A program made the translations under genes and the position numbers. Shown in pieces: positions 47,870 through 54,280 of a stretch of DNA of 64,000 nucleotides. The notes beneath the pieces are model-generated. The model had not been told where the DNA came from and did not search any database. It saw only the letters and a list, made by a program, of their open reading frames with translations. Origin of the DNA: Flexithrix dorotheae DSM 6795 (GTDB lineage: Bacteria > Bacteroidota > Bacteroidia > Cytophagales > Flammeovirgaceae); the NCBI RefSeq assembly GCF_000379765.1, contig NZ_KB903450.1:31492-95491 (forward strand), in the 5' to 3' direction. Positions within the stretch are counted from its first letter, which is position 1. Each line of letters starts with the position of its first letter.

Positions 47870-48454
47870 TTAATCCCTGATTTTTTTATCAAAATTTCTT
47901 CTTTCAAACCACCCTGGATTTGGTAGGCTATATTCTTTAAGAAGTTCATTATAATTTTCCATATCAATTTTATCTGTAAACTCTTTTAAATCCCCATAGT
48001 AGTTCATCAGTTTATTATGATTGTGTTTTAACCCTTTGGAGGAATTGAATGCAGAGAAAAACCATTTTTCACTAAATTCGAATTCTAGTTCTTTACCGTC
48101 ACTAAATAACAAAACTTGGTAAAAACGTACCCCTTTAAAAATCAAGAATACCTTAGTGATATCTTTCCAAAAGTATACTTTTACTAATCCCTTTTTATTT
48201 TGAATGGAAAGTCCTTTACTATCCATTGTCAAATATTTCTTTGGGCTCAAAATAATATCTGACTTTTCAAAGAAAACAGCAACTGCTGTAGTGGCTAGTA
48301 TCATTAAAAAAGCTTTTATAAGAGTCTTGTTGTCATCTCTGGCATCTGCCTGTTCTGCTCCGTATAAAAGAAATATGAATAAAAGGATTGCAATGGTGAT
48401 TTGTAGCACTTTGAGTAAAATAAACGGCTTAAAATGTACTTGAATCTTACTCAT
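47870..48454 (-). CDS. Small membrane protein, STM3941/PH-like
   Basis: About 194 residues from MSKIQVHFKPFILL (another Met at 48475 is possible). Two hydrophobic segments near the N-terminus are followed by a soluble region with YLTMDSKGLSIQNK and KVYFWKDITKVFL, like the membrane-linked PH-type (STM3941-like) proteins. Function unknown. It lies at the edge of the unusual 48.5-51.4 kb region. Confidence 0.55.
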   Translation of the reverse strand: MSKIQVHFKPFILLKVLQITIAILLFIFLLYGAEQADARDDNKTLIKAFLMILATTAVAVFFEKSDIILSPKKYLTMDSKGLSIQNKKGLVKVYFWKDITKVFLIFKGVRFYQVLLFSDGKELEFEFSEKWFFSAFNSSKGLKHNHNKLMNYYGDLKEFTDKIDMENYNELLKEYSLPNPGWFERRNFDKKIRD

Positions 48455-48554
48455 GTTTTTAACAGGTATTCCCAAGTTTCTCCTAATATTGATATTTAAA
48501 AATCATCCATAAACTGCCTATTTTCAAAGATAACCATATTTGTTCTTTGAACCA

Positions 48555-49212
48555 TTTTTAGTCACAAGTCTCGCTTTCGCTAAGACTGGTTTCTGTTGGG
48601 ATGAAATTAATGCAAATATTGTAAATTCAGCCTAAAATGAATACTATCAATATCAATTCAAAAATTCACAGAGAGCACAAAGAGCCAAGGATCGCTATTA
48701 TAAATTTGGAGGCTAAGAATGTCTTCCAAGTAATTTAAAAATTGGTCATACTTAGAAAATAAGATATGAAATGGATTTACTTTCAAGTTTTTAATTTTTT
48801 TTATAGGATTAACTTAATTCTCAAACCTTCTTTTGAAACAGAATTGAGTATGTCTGCTTTTTTTACAAGTTTATATTTCCCATCATTAATATTTTTATTT
48901 ATCCAAGGGTTTTATTCTATCATTACTGGTATTACAGTTTATGACAGTCTAAACAATAGTCTCAATTTTATTTGTTTTATCATTTACTTGTTAATGACGA
49001 TTTATGGTGAATATTTGGGTTGGTTTAAAAAAGAGTTACTTAAAAAAAAGCTAAATAACATAAATATAGGCTCGAAAAATATCGGGTTAATTAAAAATTC
49101 GATTATTATAATTTACTTAATAGCAGTTTTGGTATTTTTGATTGGAAATGAATTTTAGTAATAATCTGTATCAGGTACGAACCTTATCGAAAGCGGAACT
49201 TGTGACTAAAAA
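48555..49212. repeat. Inverted 30-nt repeats bracketing an ORF
   Basis: Left copy 48555-48584 and the reverse complement of the right copy 49183-49212 are identical at 27 of 30 positions; each contains GTCACAAG and CGCTTTCG. They enclose the ORF at 48766-49158 and about 620 nt in total. The left copy also looks like half of a palindrome with a decayed second arm. This suggests palindromic repetitive elements or terminal repeats of a small mobile unit. No target-site duplication is obvious. Confidence 0.6.
48766..49158 (+). CDS. Membrane protein of unknown function within inverted repeats
   Basis: 130 residues with three hydrophobic segments (for example SLYFPSLIFLFIQGFY, FICFIIYLLMTI and IIIIYLIAVLVFLIG). 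Composition is very rich in Ile, Asn and Lys, more AT-rich than its neighbours. I do not recognise it. It is the only ORF inside the 30-nt inverted repeats, which hints at recent acquisition. Confidence 0.55.
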   Translation: MKWIYFQVFNFFYRINLILKPSFETELSMSAFFTSLYFPSLIFLFIQGFYSIITGITVYDSLNNSLNFICFIIYLLMTIYGEYLGWFKKELLKKKLNNINIGSKNIGLIKNSIIIIYLIAVLVFLIGNEF

Positions 49213-49248
49213 CGAAACAAAGAATTTTAATCTTTTTTCAAAAAAAAC

Positions 49249-49279
49249 TTGACACGAATAAATAATTCTGCCACATTTG
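49249..49279 (+). promoter_or_regulatory. Stable-RNA-type promoter of the tRNA/small-unit locus
   Basis: TTGACA at 49249-49254 and CACATTTG at 49272-49279, with 20 nt between the TTG and the -7 box. The shape matches the rRNA promoters at the end of the window. Transcription would start near 49285 and read into the two small units and then the tRNA-Glu. Confidence 0.6.
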
Positions 49280-49311
49280 CATCACATTTAAATAATTCAA
49301 GCAAAGAAAAC

Positions 49312-49410
49312 ATGATTTTATACACACTACATATAGCCTCGCCAAAGCGCAGTACCCAATTTGGGATTGAGGATTGGTGTGTATTATTTAGGTCTGGTCT
49401 AAAGCAATAA
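49312..49410 (+). CDS. Short ORF 1 of the tandem units (leader-peptide-like)
   Basis: 32 codons, beginning MILYTLHIAS and ending GIEDWCVLFRSGLKQ. Start context AAAACATGATT is shared exactly with short ORF 2, and both contain G-I/M-E-D-aromatic near the C-terminus. It lies about 27 nt after the predicted transcription start and is followed by a switchable terminator, the position of an attenuator leader peptide. The coding region also folds: 8-bp arms ATACACAC / GTGTGTAT enclose it. It may be a structured RNA rather than a peptide. Confidence 0.35.
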   Translation: MILYTLHIASPKRSTQFGIEDWCVLFRSGLKQ

Positions 49411-49461
49411 TTTTATATATAAATTAACTGGAACCCAGACCCGAAAAGGTCTGGGTTTTTT
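49391..49461 (+). terminator. Terminator 1 with alternative upstream arm (attenuator-like)
   Basis: Stem AACCCAGACC (49432-49441) / GGTCTGGGTT (49448-49457) with a 6-nt loop and a T-run. GGTCTGG also occurs at 49391-49397, so CCAGACC can pair either upstream (anti-terminator) or downstream (terminator). Confidence 0.6.
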
Positions 49462-49484
49462 GTTTTAAAGCAAAATTTCAAAAC

Positions 49485-49604
49485 ATGATTCAAAGATTTC
49501 AATACATATCAACTCTTTTCGCTCAAACAAGTGAGAACTGTGTGCCAGTAAATGGTATGGAGGATTTTATGTATTGGGTCGGGAAATACCGGAAACGGTA
49601 TTAG
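49485..49604 (+). CDS. Short ORF 2 of the tandem units
   Basis: 39 codons, MIQRFQYIST to the C-terminal GMEDFMYWVGKYRKRY. Compared with short ORF 1 it shares the initial MI, an aromatic/His-Ile pair at residues 7-8 and G-M-E-D-F, and the same upstream AAGCAAA ... AAAACATGATT context. The tail AATACCG-GAAA-CGGTATT is a perfect hairpin with a GAAA tetraloop overlapping the stop. Peptide expression is unproven. Confidence 0.35.
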   Translation: MIQRFQYISTLFAQTSENCVPVNGMEDFMYWVGKYRKRY

Positions 49605-49663
49605 CATATATTTTTCTAATAAAATGTAGCCCGGCCTTTATAAAAAGGTCGGGCTATTTTTTT
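49577..49663 (+). terminator. Terminator 2 with alternative upstream arm, abutting tRNA-Glu
   Basis: Stem TAGCCCGGCCTT (49627-49638) / AAGGTCGGGCTA (49645-49656) followed by seven Ts to 49662. GGTCGGG is also present at 49577-49583 and could pair with the left arm instead. The next base after the T-run is the first of the tRNA. Confidence 0.6.
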
Positions 49664-49736
49664 GTCAGGTTCGTCTAATCGGCTAGGACACTACTCTTTC
49701 AAGGTAGAAACAGGGGTTCGAATCCCCTACCTGATA
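49664..49736 (+). tRNA. tRNA-Glu (TTC)
   Basis: Complete cloverleaf: 7-bp acceptor (GTCAGGT / ACCTGAT, first pair G-U), D arm, anticodon stem CTACT / GGTAG with loop CTTTCAA (anticodon at 49698-49700), T arm AGGGG-TTCGAAT-CCCCT, discriminator A. CCA is not encoded. It starts immediately after a terminator T-run. The acceptor stem differs from the usual Bacteroidota tRNA-Glu as I recall it, so it may be an extra, non-housekeeping copy. Confidence 0.85.
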
Positions 49737-49777
49737 CAACTGAGAAATAAATTTTTAACCAAAAAACAATAACCATA

Positions 49778-50314
49778 ATGAGAAAAATTATCTATTACGT
49801 AGCGATTTCAATTGATGGATTTATTTCAGGAGAAAATGAAGATATCAGTGGGTTTGTGCAAACTGGTGACCTGGTGGATTATTACCGCAATGATCTGCAA
49901 AATTTTGATACGGTAATTATGGGTAGAAAGACTTACGAGTTTGGATATAAATTCGGATTGCAGCCTGGTCAGCCTGCTTATCCACACATGCGGCATTTTA
50001 TATTTTCTGACCGCATGAAATTGGAAAATGCTGATGAAAAGGTGAAAGTATGCCGGATGGACCTGGAAAAAATTAAGGAATTGAAAAATGAAAAGGGAAC
50101 TGCTATTTATCTGTGTGGAGGAGGGGAATTTGCCGGCTGGCTGTTGGAAAATGAAATGATTGATGAATTGAAACTAAAGGTGAATCCTTTAATTCTGAGT
50201 ACCGGGGTGAAAATGTTTGGAAGTGCTAAAAAACAATATAAACTGGAATTATTGGCACAGCAGAATTTTGAAAACGGGCTTCAGGTCGATCAATATAAAG
50301 TAAATTATAAATAA
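49778..50314 (+). CDS. Dihydrofolate-reductase/RibD C-terminal-like protein
   Basis: 178 residues. The family pattern is clear: YYVAISIDGFISG at the N-terminus, FDTVIMGRKTYEFG, and YLCGGGEFAGWLLENEMIDEL. Members are NADPH-binding reductases of the RibD C-domain type, usually of unknown substrate. It lies among the tRNA-like genes, between tRNA-Glu and the Gln-like element, on the same strand. Confidence 0.85.
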   Translation: MRKIIYYVAISIDGFISGENEDISGFVQTGDLVDYYRNDLQNFDTVIMGRKTYEFGYKFGLQPGQPAYPHMRHFIFSDRMKLENADEKVKVCRMDLEKIKELKNEKGTAIYLCGGGEFAGWLLENEMIDELKLKVNPLILSTGVKMFGSAKKQYKLELLAQQNFENGLQVDQYKVNYK

Positions 50315-50412
50315 ATATTGCCGGGTAAGTACCAGTACTAATTTATATTGAGAATTACCATCTCATTATCAAATAGTTATGACAAAATTGAAGCCGTTTA
50401 ATTTTGTTCGGT

Positions 50413-50482
50413 TTAAGTGGTACAATTGGGAGAACATCGGTTTTTGATGCCGAAAGCGCTGGATCGAAACCAGCCCCGGTTG
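50413..50482 (+). other. tRNA-Gln(TTG)-like element without a pairable acceptor stem
   Basis: Anticodon arm TCGGT-TTTTGAT-GCCGA (anticodon TTG at 50444-50446), T arm GCTGG-ATCGAAA-CCAGC and a D arm with one mismatch (GTAC ... GAAC) are all correctly spaced. The expected 5' acceptor strand does not pair with the 3' strand CCCGGTT. It is either a decayed tRNA gene or a tRNA-like regulatory RNA. A 22-codon frame (50379-50447) overlaps it but is likely chance. Confidence 0.5.
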
Positions 50483-50501
50483 CATGTCCAAAAGGAGGGC
50501 A

Positions 50502-50573
50502 GGTGTTGTAGTTCAGGGGTAGAATATCTCACTGTCTATGAGGAGGTCAGGGGTTCGATTCCCCTCAACACCG
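50502..50573 (+). tRNA. tRNA-Asp (GTC)
   Basis: Perfect acceptor GGTGTTG / CAACACC, D arm GTTC-AGGGGTA-GAAT, anticodon arm TCTCA-CTGTCTA-TGAGG (anticodon at 50534-50536), T arm AGGGG-TTCGATT-CCCCT, discriminator G. Position 37, next to the anticodon, is T instead of the near-universal purine, which is unusual. CCA is not encoded. Confidence 0.85.
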
Positions 50574-50744
50574 CAAGCTAAGGGAGGGGCAAAACGGGTG
50601 CCTCCTAAACCGGAGAATGGTTAAAGCCCATCAACAGCGCTCCGTTTGTGCTGTCATGTTTTTGGAAAAGCTCCGGTTTTTTTAGCCGGTTGTATAGCCA
50701 ATGGAATTGGGTAACAGACAAATCCGGAGGCTTGCAACTGATTT
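50574..50744 (+). ncRNA. Structured spacer with a switchable terminator-like hairpin
   Basis: Contains AAACCGGAG (50607-50615) that can pair with CTCCGGTTT (50671-50679, followed by a T-run to 50683) or with a nearer CTCCGTTT (50640-50647). A further CCGGAG is at 50724-50729, and an ACAGC / GCTGT hairpin lies inside. A 22-codon frame (50617-50685) crosses the terminator. No tRNA-type T arm is found. Probably a regulatory RNA segment between two tRNA genes. Confidence 0.4.
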
Positions 50745-50817
50745 GGAAGAGAAACTCATTTGGTAGAGTGCCTTGATAAAACTAAGGTGGTGACAGGTTC
50801 GATTCCTGTCTCTTCCA
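50745..50817 (+). tRNA. tRNA-like cloverleaf with AAA anticodon
   Basis: All arms pair: acceptor GGAAGAG / CTCTTCC, D arm ACTC-ATTTGGTA-GAGT, anticodon stem CCTTG / TAAGG with loop ATAAAAC, T arm ACAGG-TTCGATT-CCTGT, discriminator A. Anticodon positions (50778-50780) read AAA, nominally Phe, but bacterial tRNA-Phe has GAA, and the body is not Phe-like. The first anticodon base A is very rare. It may be nonstandard or not used in translation. Confidence 0.65.
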
Positions 50818-50851
50818 CATTTTAAAAAATTAATTGAAATAACTAGAAACT

Positions 50852-51358
50852 ATGGATAATTTAAAACAACTAAAACCTTCATTGAGAAAAAGACAAAAAA
50901 GAAGGGATAAAAGAATGAATGAAGAACTTATAGAATGCTACAGGTTAGGTTGGAGAGTGAAAACTCAAAAAGGTTACAATAAGAAAATGGTAGGGAAAGA
51001 TTTTGAATTTTCCCCCAAACAGGAGAGTATTAAAATTAAAGGGGGAAATTCGAAAATGCTAAATGATAATCTTTCCCCTTTAATCAGATTTTTGGATAAG
51101 AGAGTAGGGAAATATTGGGATAAAGTTTATGCAGAACTTTGTGAAAAGATGGATAAAAATTCCCTATTGGGTCAACATTTGGAAAGTCATCTTTTTGATT
51201 TTGTGGCCACCAAAGTGGAGATCGAAAATAAAAAAGTCTACAAACTGGGCAACTTTGGAGGCCGAACGGAATTAGCTTCATTTTCAAGATGGCCAAGATT
51301 CTATGTCCATCCAAAAAGTAAAGTTTTGTTGAAAGCAAAAAAGAGAAAGATTTCATAA
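50852..51358 (+). CDS. Basic protein of unknown function linked to the tRNA cluster
   Basis: 168 residues. The first 30 are very basic (RKRQKRRDKRMNEE). The core has LSPLIRFLDKRVGKYWDKVY, a helix with NSLLGQHLESHLFDFVATKV and a Trp/Pro-rich end (FSRWPRFYVHPKS). I believe similar proteins (R-x-G-x-x-W-x-K-V-Y core) occur in many bacteria, but I cannot name a family. It starts 34 nt after the AAA cloverleaf on the same strand, so it is probably co-transcribed with the tRNAs. RNA binding is suggested by charge only. Confidence 0.7.
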   Translation: MDNLKQLKPSLRKRQKRRDKRMNEELIECYRLGWRVKTQKGYNKKMVGKDFEFSPKQESIKIKGGNSKMLNDNLSPLIRFLDKRVGKYWDKVYAELCEKMDKNSLLGQHLESHLFDFVATKVEIENKKVYKLGNFGGRTELASFSRWPRFYVHPKSKVLLKAKKRKIS

Positions 51359-51557
51359 AAACGAATTTAAAACAGAAAAGAACCACAAATAGTAAGAAAA
51401 ATTTTAGTGCGTAAATAGGGTACGTACTGACAATTTATATTTGAATATGATTGAATTGAAGCTCTTTTAGTTTGTTTGAATACAAAAACTTTCAGGGTAA
51501 TTGATTTAAAATCAACCAGTTAAATTTAATATTTTTTTTAACCCAAACTTTAAAGCC

Positions 51558-52061
51558 ATGACTTTAGAAACACTTGAAAAGTACGTGATCGATGCTGAGA
51601 GGGCTTTTGAAGAACAACTTTACCTTGAAGGTAAAAGTCATTTGGAAGAAGCATTGGCATTGGAGCCAGGCTATGGTAAAGCGCATAACCACATGGGTTG
51701 GTTATACCTTTTTCATTTGAAAGAATATGAAAAAGCAGAGCGCCATTTGAAACTGGCCTTAAAGTATTCTCCAAATTACAGTGCACCTTACATCCATATG
51801 TCTCATTTGTTATTCGATACGGGACGATTGGATGAACATGAAAACCTGATGATCAGGGCGCTCGATGTTCCCGGTGTACAAAAATCATTTGCCTACAATG
51901 AATTTGGAAGGTTGAATGAGGTAAGGGGAAACTACAGAATAGCTACCAAGTACTACGGTAAAGCCATCAGGTGGAGTTTGGATGACCAGGAAATCCAGGT
52001 TTTTAAGGACAACATCAGGAGGGTAAGAAGTAAAAGGTGGATGTTTATGTTTAGTTTTTAA
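51558..52061 (+). CDS. TPR-repeat protein
   Basis: 167 residues without signal peptide, consisting of about four TPR units: AERAFEEQLYLEGKSHLEEAL, YGKAHNHMGWLYLFHLKEYEK and the following pairs. Soluble scaffold-type protein of unknown partner. Ends with a terminator that overlaps the convergent DUF1572 gene. Confidence 0.8.
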   Translation: MTLETLEKYVIDAERAFEEQLYLEGKSHLEEALALEPGYGKAHNHMGWLYLFHLKEYEKAERHLKLALKYSPNYSAPYIHMSHLLFDTGRLDEHENLMIRALDVPGVQKSFAYNEFGRLNEVRGNYRIATKYYGKAIRWSLDDQEIQVFKDNIRRVRSKRWMFMFSF

Positions 52062-52111
52062 GTGGCTGCATTTTATTATTTGTAGCAGTTGTCTTTACCT
52101 TTAAGCATACA

Positions 52112-52137
52112 GGCCGGGATTATTCCCGGTCTTTTTT
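52112..52137. terminator. Terminator between TPR gene and DUF1572 gene
   Basis: GGCCGGGA (52112-52119) pairs with TCCCGGTC (52124-52131) with one G-U, followed by six Ts. The DUF1572 stop codon (52120-52122) lies in the loop. Confidence 0.85.
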
Positions 52138-52695
52138 CTTTTCCAAAAATTCTTCTGTGAAATGGGTTTTGGATTTTGGTTTGGCAAACTTTTCAGCATT
52201 ATACTGCTTTGAGTTACCTTTGGGAATGGATAAACTTTTCCATGAATCAGCGGTTGTCATTTTTCCCAAAAAAATAATCTGACCAACATGAGAGGCATAA
52301 TGGGCTAATTGTCTGTTTAATGCTTCTACTACCGTATGTCCCTGGTTCCTTATATATATAATATTTTCCAAATTGTCTGGAGTTAACTGATCAATGGCAT
52401 TAAAAAGACAAGCCCAGCCCTCTTCCCATTTTTCAAGAATTTCCTTTCTGCTTGTCAAATCATTTTCAAATTCAGCATCTCTCTCCCGCCATGTTTTTTC
52501 TCCGTCAGCACTCAAAAAATCGGTCCATCGGGAAAGCATATTTCCCCATAAGTGTTTTACAATAGTGCCAATGCTGTTACTTTCCTCATTATATTGCCAG
52601 GTGAGTTTTTCATCTGGTATTTGGGTTATCGTTTGTTCTCCTAAATTTTTATAATAAGCAAATTGTTTTTTTATACTGTCCAGATAACATTCCAT
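52120..52695 (-). CDS. DUF1572/DinB-superfamily protein
   Basis: 191 residues of a four-helix bundle. The DinB-type metal-binding His residues appear as IVKHLWGN and QLAHYASHVGQI. In related bacilli members act as thiol transferases (bacillithiol-type), but for this branch the substrate is unknown. Cytoplasmic. The last codons are part of the shared terminator. Confidence 0.85.
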   Translation of the reverse strand: MECYLDSIKKQFAYYKNLGEQTITQIPDEKLTWQYNEESNSIGTIVKHLWGNMLSRWTDFLSADGEKTWRERDAEFENDLTSRKEILEKWEEGWACLFNAIDQLTPDNLENIIYIRNQGHTVVEALNRQLAHYASHVGQIIFLGKMTTADSWKSLSIPKGNSKQYNAEKFAKPKSKTHFTEEFLEKKKDRE

Positions 52696-52775
52696 TTAAG
52701 ATAGTTTTTAGGTGAGCTTTATTTTGTATTCTTTTAAAACCAGAAGCCAAAAAAGTTGGTTCGGCCTGAAAGTCG

Positions 52776-54005
52776 TTATTCCCACAAATTTTCCAGGTTT
52801 TTATCCAGCTGTTCAAACATCAATTGTTTTAGATTAAAATTGGTTCTCTCCATTCCTTTCACCTCAAAGAGACTTTTAAAACCTGTAGCATTTTCAGAGA
52901 GTTGATCTTCAAATTGTTTTAGCTTTTCAGGATTGGTGAAAAAATCTACTGTGGCAATATTCCCAATATCATGGTTACAAAGAAAAAAGAAAAAATTAAC
53001 GTCATTGGTCCCTTTTATAAAACTGACCAGTGCATAATCAACTGTAGCCTGTTCCATTAATTCCTGATAGTATTTATAGGAAAAAAGCGTATCGTTTGTA
53101 TTATCATAATATTTTAATCTCACTTCCTCGGAATCGAATGAAAACTGGAGTTGATCAGTAATTTTGGAAAGGTCACCTAGTGTTTTATAAGATCCAATGA
53201 AAATCACATTTCTGCCCTTTACATCGTCCCACAATGTTTCGCTGGCAAGTTGTAATTTAATTTCCTTTTGGTGAAGTGTAAAAATTGGCATCACTTTAAA
53301 TAAACTAAAAGGACCCTGTTTGGTAAGATAAGTAAGCTTGGTTCGGTTTATTCCTTTGATTTTTTCCGGATTTTCTTTGAGGTAATTATCCAAATCCTCA
53401 TCCGAGTTAATTCTGGTATCACGACTTACGCCTACCTGATCTGTGTATAATTGGGAGGTAAAAACATAATGATCCCCGATAATCATTAAAGTTGGTTTTT
53501 CACTATGGATAAACGATTCCCAAATATTACTTTTCTGGATATATCCTAGTGATTTTCCAGGTTGGGAAAAGAACCACCATCCTGTATTGGAAATAACCAA
53601 TAAAATAATTGCTAGCCCTATGAAAATAATTTTGGACTCTGGAAACTTTTTCTTTTCTGGCTCATTGGACAAAAAATCAACTTTGTATTGTCCCTTTTTG
53701 ATTTCAAAAATCAGATCATCCTCTTTACCTTCCTGCTCATAATATTCAGCCAGTTTTTTCCTGAGGTTATGTACATAAACCCTGATATTCGGATCTTGTC
53801 CGGCTGTATATTTCTTATTAAATACTTCGGCTCCAATGGTAAACTCTTTGGGGTTTTGCCCTTCAAGTGAGGATTTTACCAGATACTTTAATAAGCGCTG
53901 GTTGGTTTTTGACTTATTAAAAGTATCACTTTTTAAGACCTTTCTCAGGGAATTATTAATCTTTTCTTCTGCAGTATCCATTAAAGGTAAATCGAAATCA
54001 GGCAA
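52776..54005 (-). CDS. Membrane-anchored winged-helix regulator (ToxR/CadC-like layout)
   Basis: 409 residues. The N-terminal about 110 residues form a DNA-binding winged-helix-like domain (QRLLKYLVKSSLEG, NIRVYVHNLRKKLAEYYE), followed by one transmembrane helix (IIFIGLAIILLVISNTGWWF) and an extracytoplasmic domain of about 250 residues that I do not recognise. The layout suggests direct signalling from periplasm to DNA. The divergent Gfo/Idh/MocA gene at 54281 is a possible target. Confidence 0.75.
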   Translation of the reverse strand: MPDFDLPLMDTAEEKINNSLRKVLKSDTFNKSKTNQRLLKYLVKSSLEGQNPKEFTIGAEVFNKKYTAGQDPNIRVYVHNLRKKLAEYYEQEGKEDDLIFEIKKGQYKVDFLSNEPEKKKFPESKIIFIGLAIILLVISNTGWWFFSQPGKSLGYIQKSNIWESFIHSEKPTLMIIGDHYVFTSQLYTDQVGVSRDTRINSDEDLDNYLKENPEKIKGINRTKLTYLTKQGPFSLFKVMPIFTLHQKEIKLQLASETLWDDVKGRNVIFIGSYKTLGDLSKITDQLQFSFDSEEVRLKYYDNTNDTLFSYKYYQELMEQATVDYALVSFIKGTNDVNFFFFLCNHDIGNIATVDFFTNPEKLKQFEDQLSENATGFKSLFEVKGMERTNFNLKQLMFEQLDKNLENLWE

Positions 54006-54280
54006 ATACCCTTTCTTTTGCTTGTTTTTGTAAAGTATTAATATTCAGATGATTATGATTTCATCTAAAGCTGTAAAATTAATTTATTTACCGTTAATGT
54101 ACCGTTAAAACCTGTTTTAATTTCAAATTAACCCAATTTTAACCCAACTTCATGGCAGTGATTTAGGCTTTCATAAGAGTTGAATCTGATGGAATAAAGA
54201 GTTAAATTAAATCATCTAAAACCGATTCAAGGTAAGTAGCCGAAACAGAGTGTAATTACCAAAATAAATTGTAAAAAGAA

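Noticed and set aside
49285..49470. T-box riboswitch reading of the leader
   Set aside because: No T-box sequence or specifier loop pattern is present, and T-boxes are not typical of this phylum.
50379..50447. 22-codon frame over the tRNA-Gln-like element
   Set aside because: Overlaps a tRNA-like structure; open frames of this size are common by chance.
50617..50766. Two further short frames (50617-50685 and 50701-50766) in the tRNA spacer
   Set aside because: They cross a terminator or a tRNA gene and lack the shared start context of the two leader ORFs.
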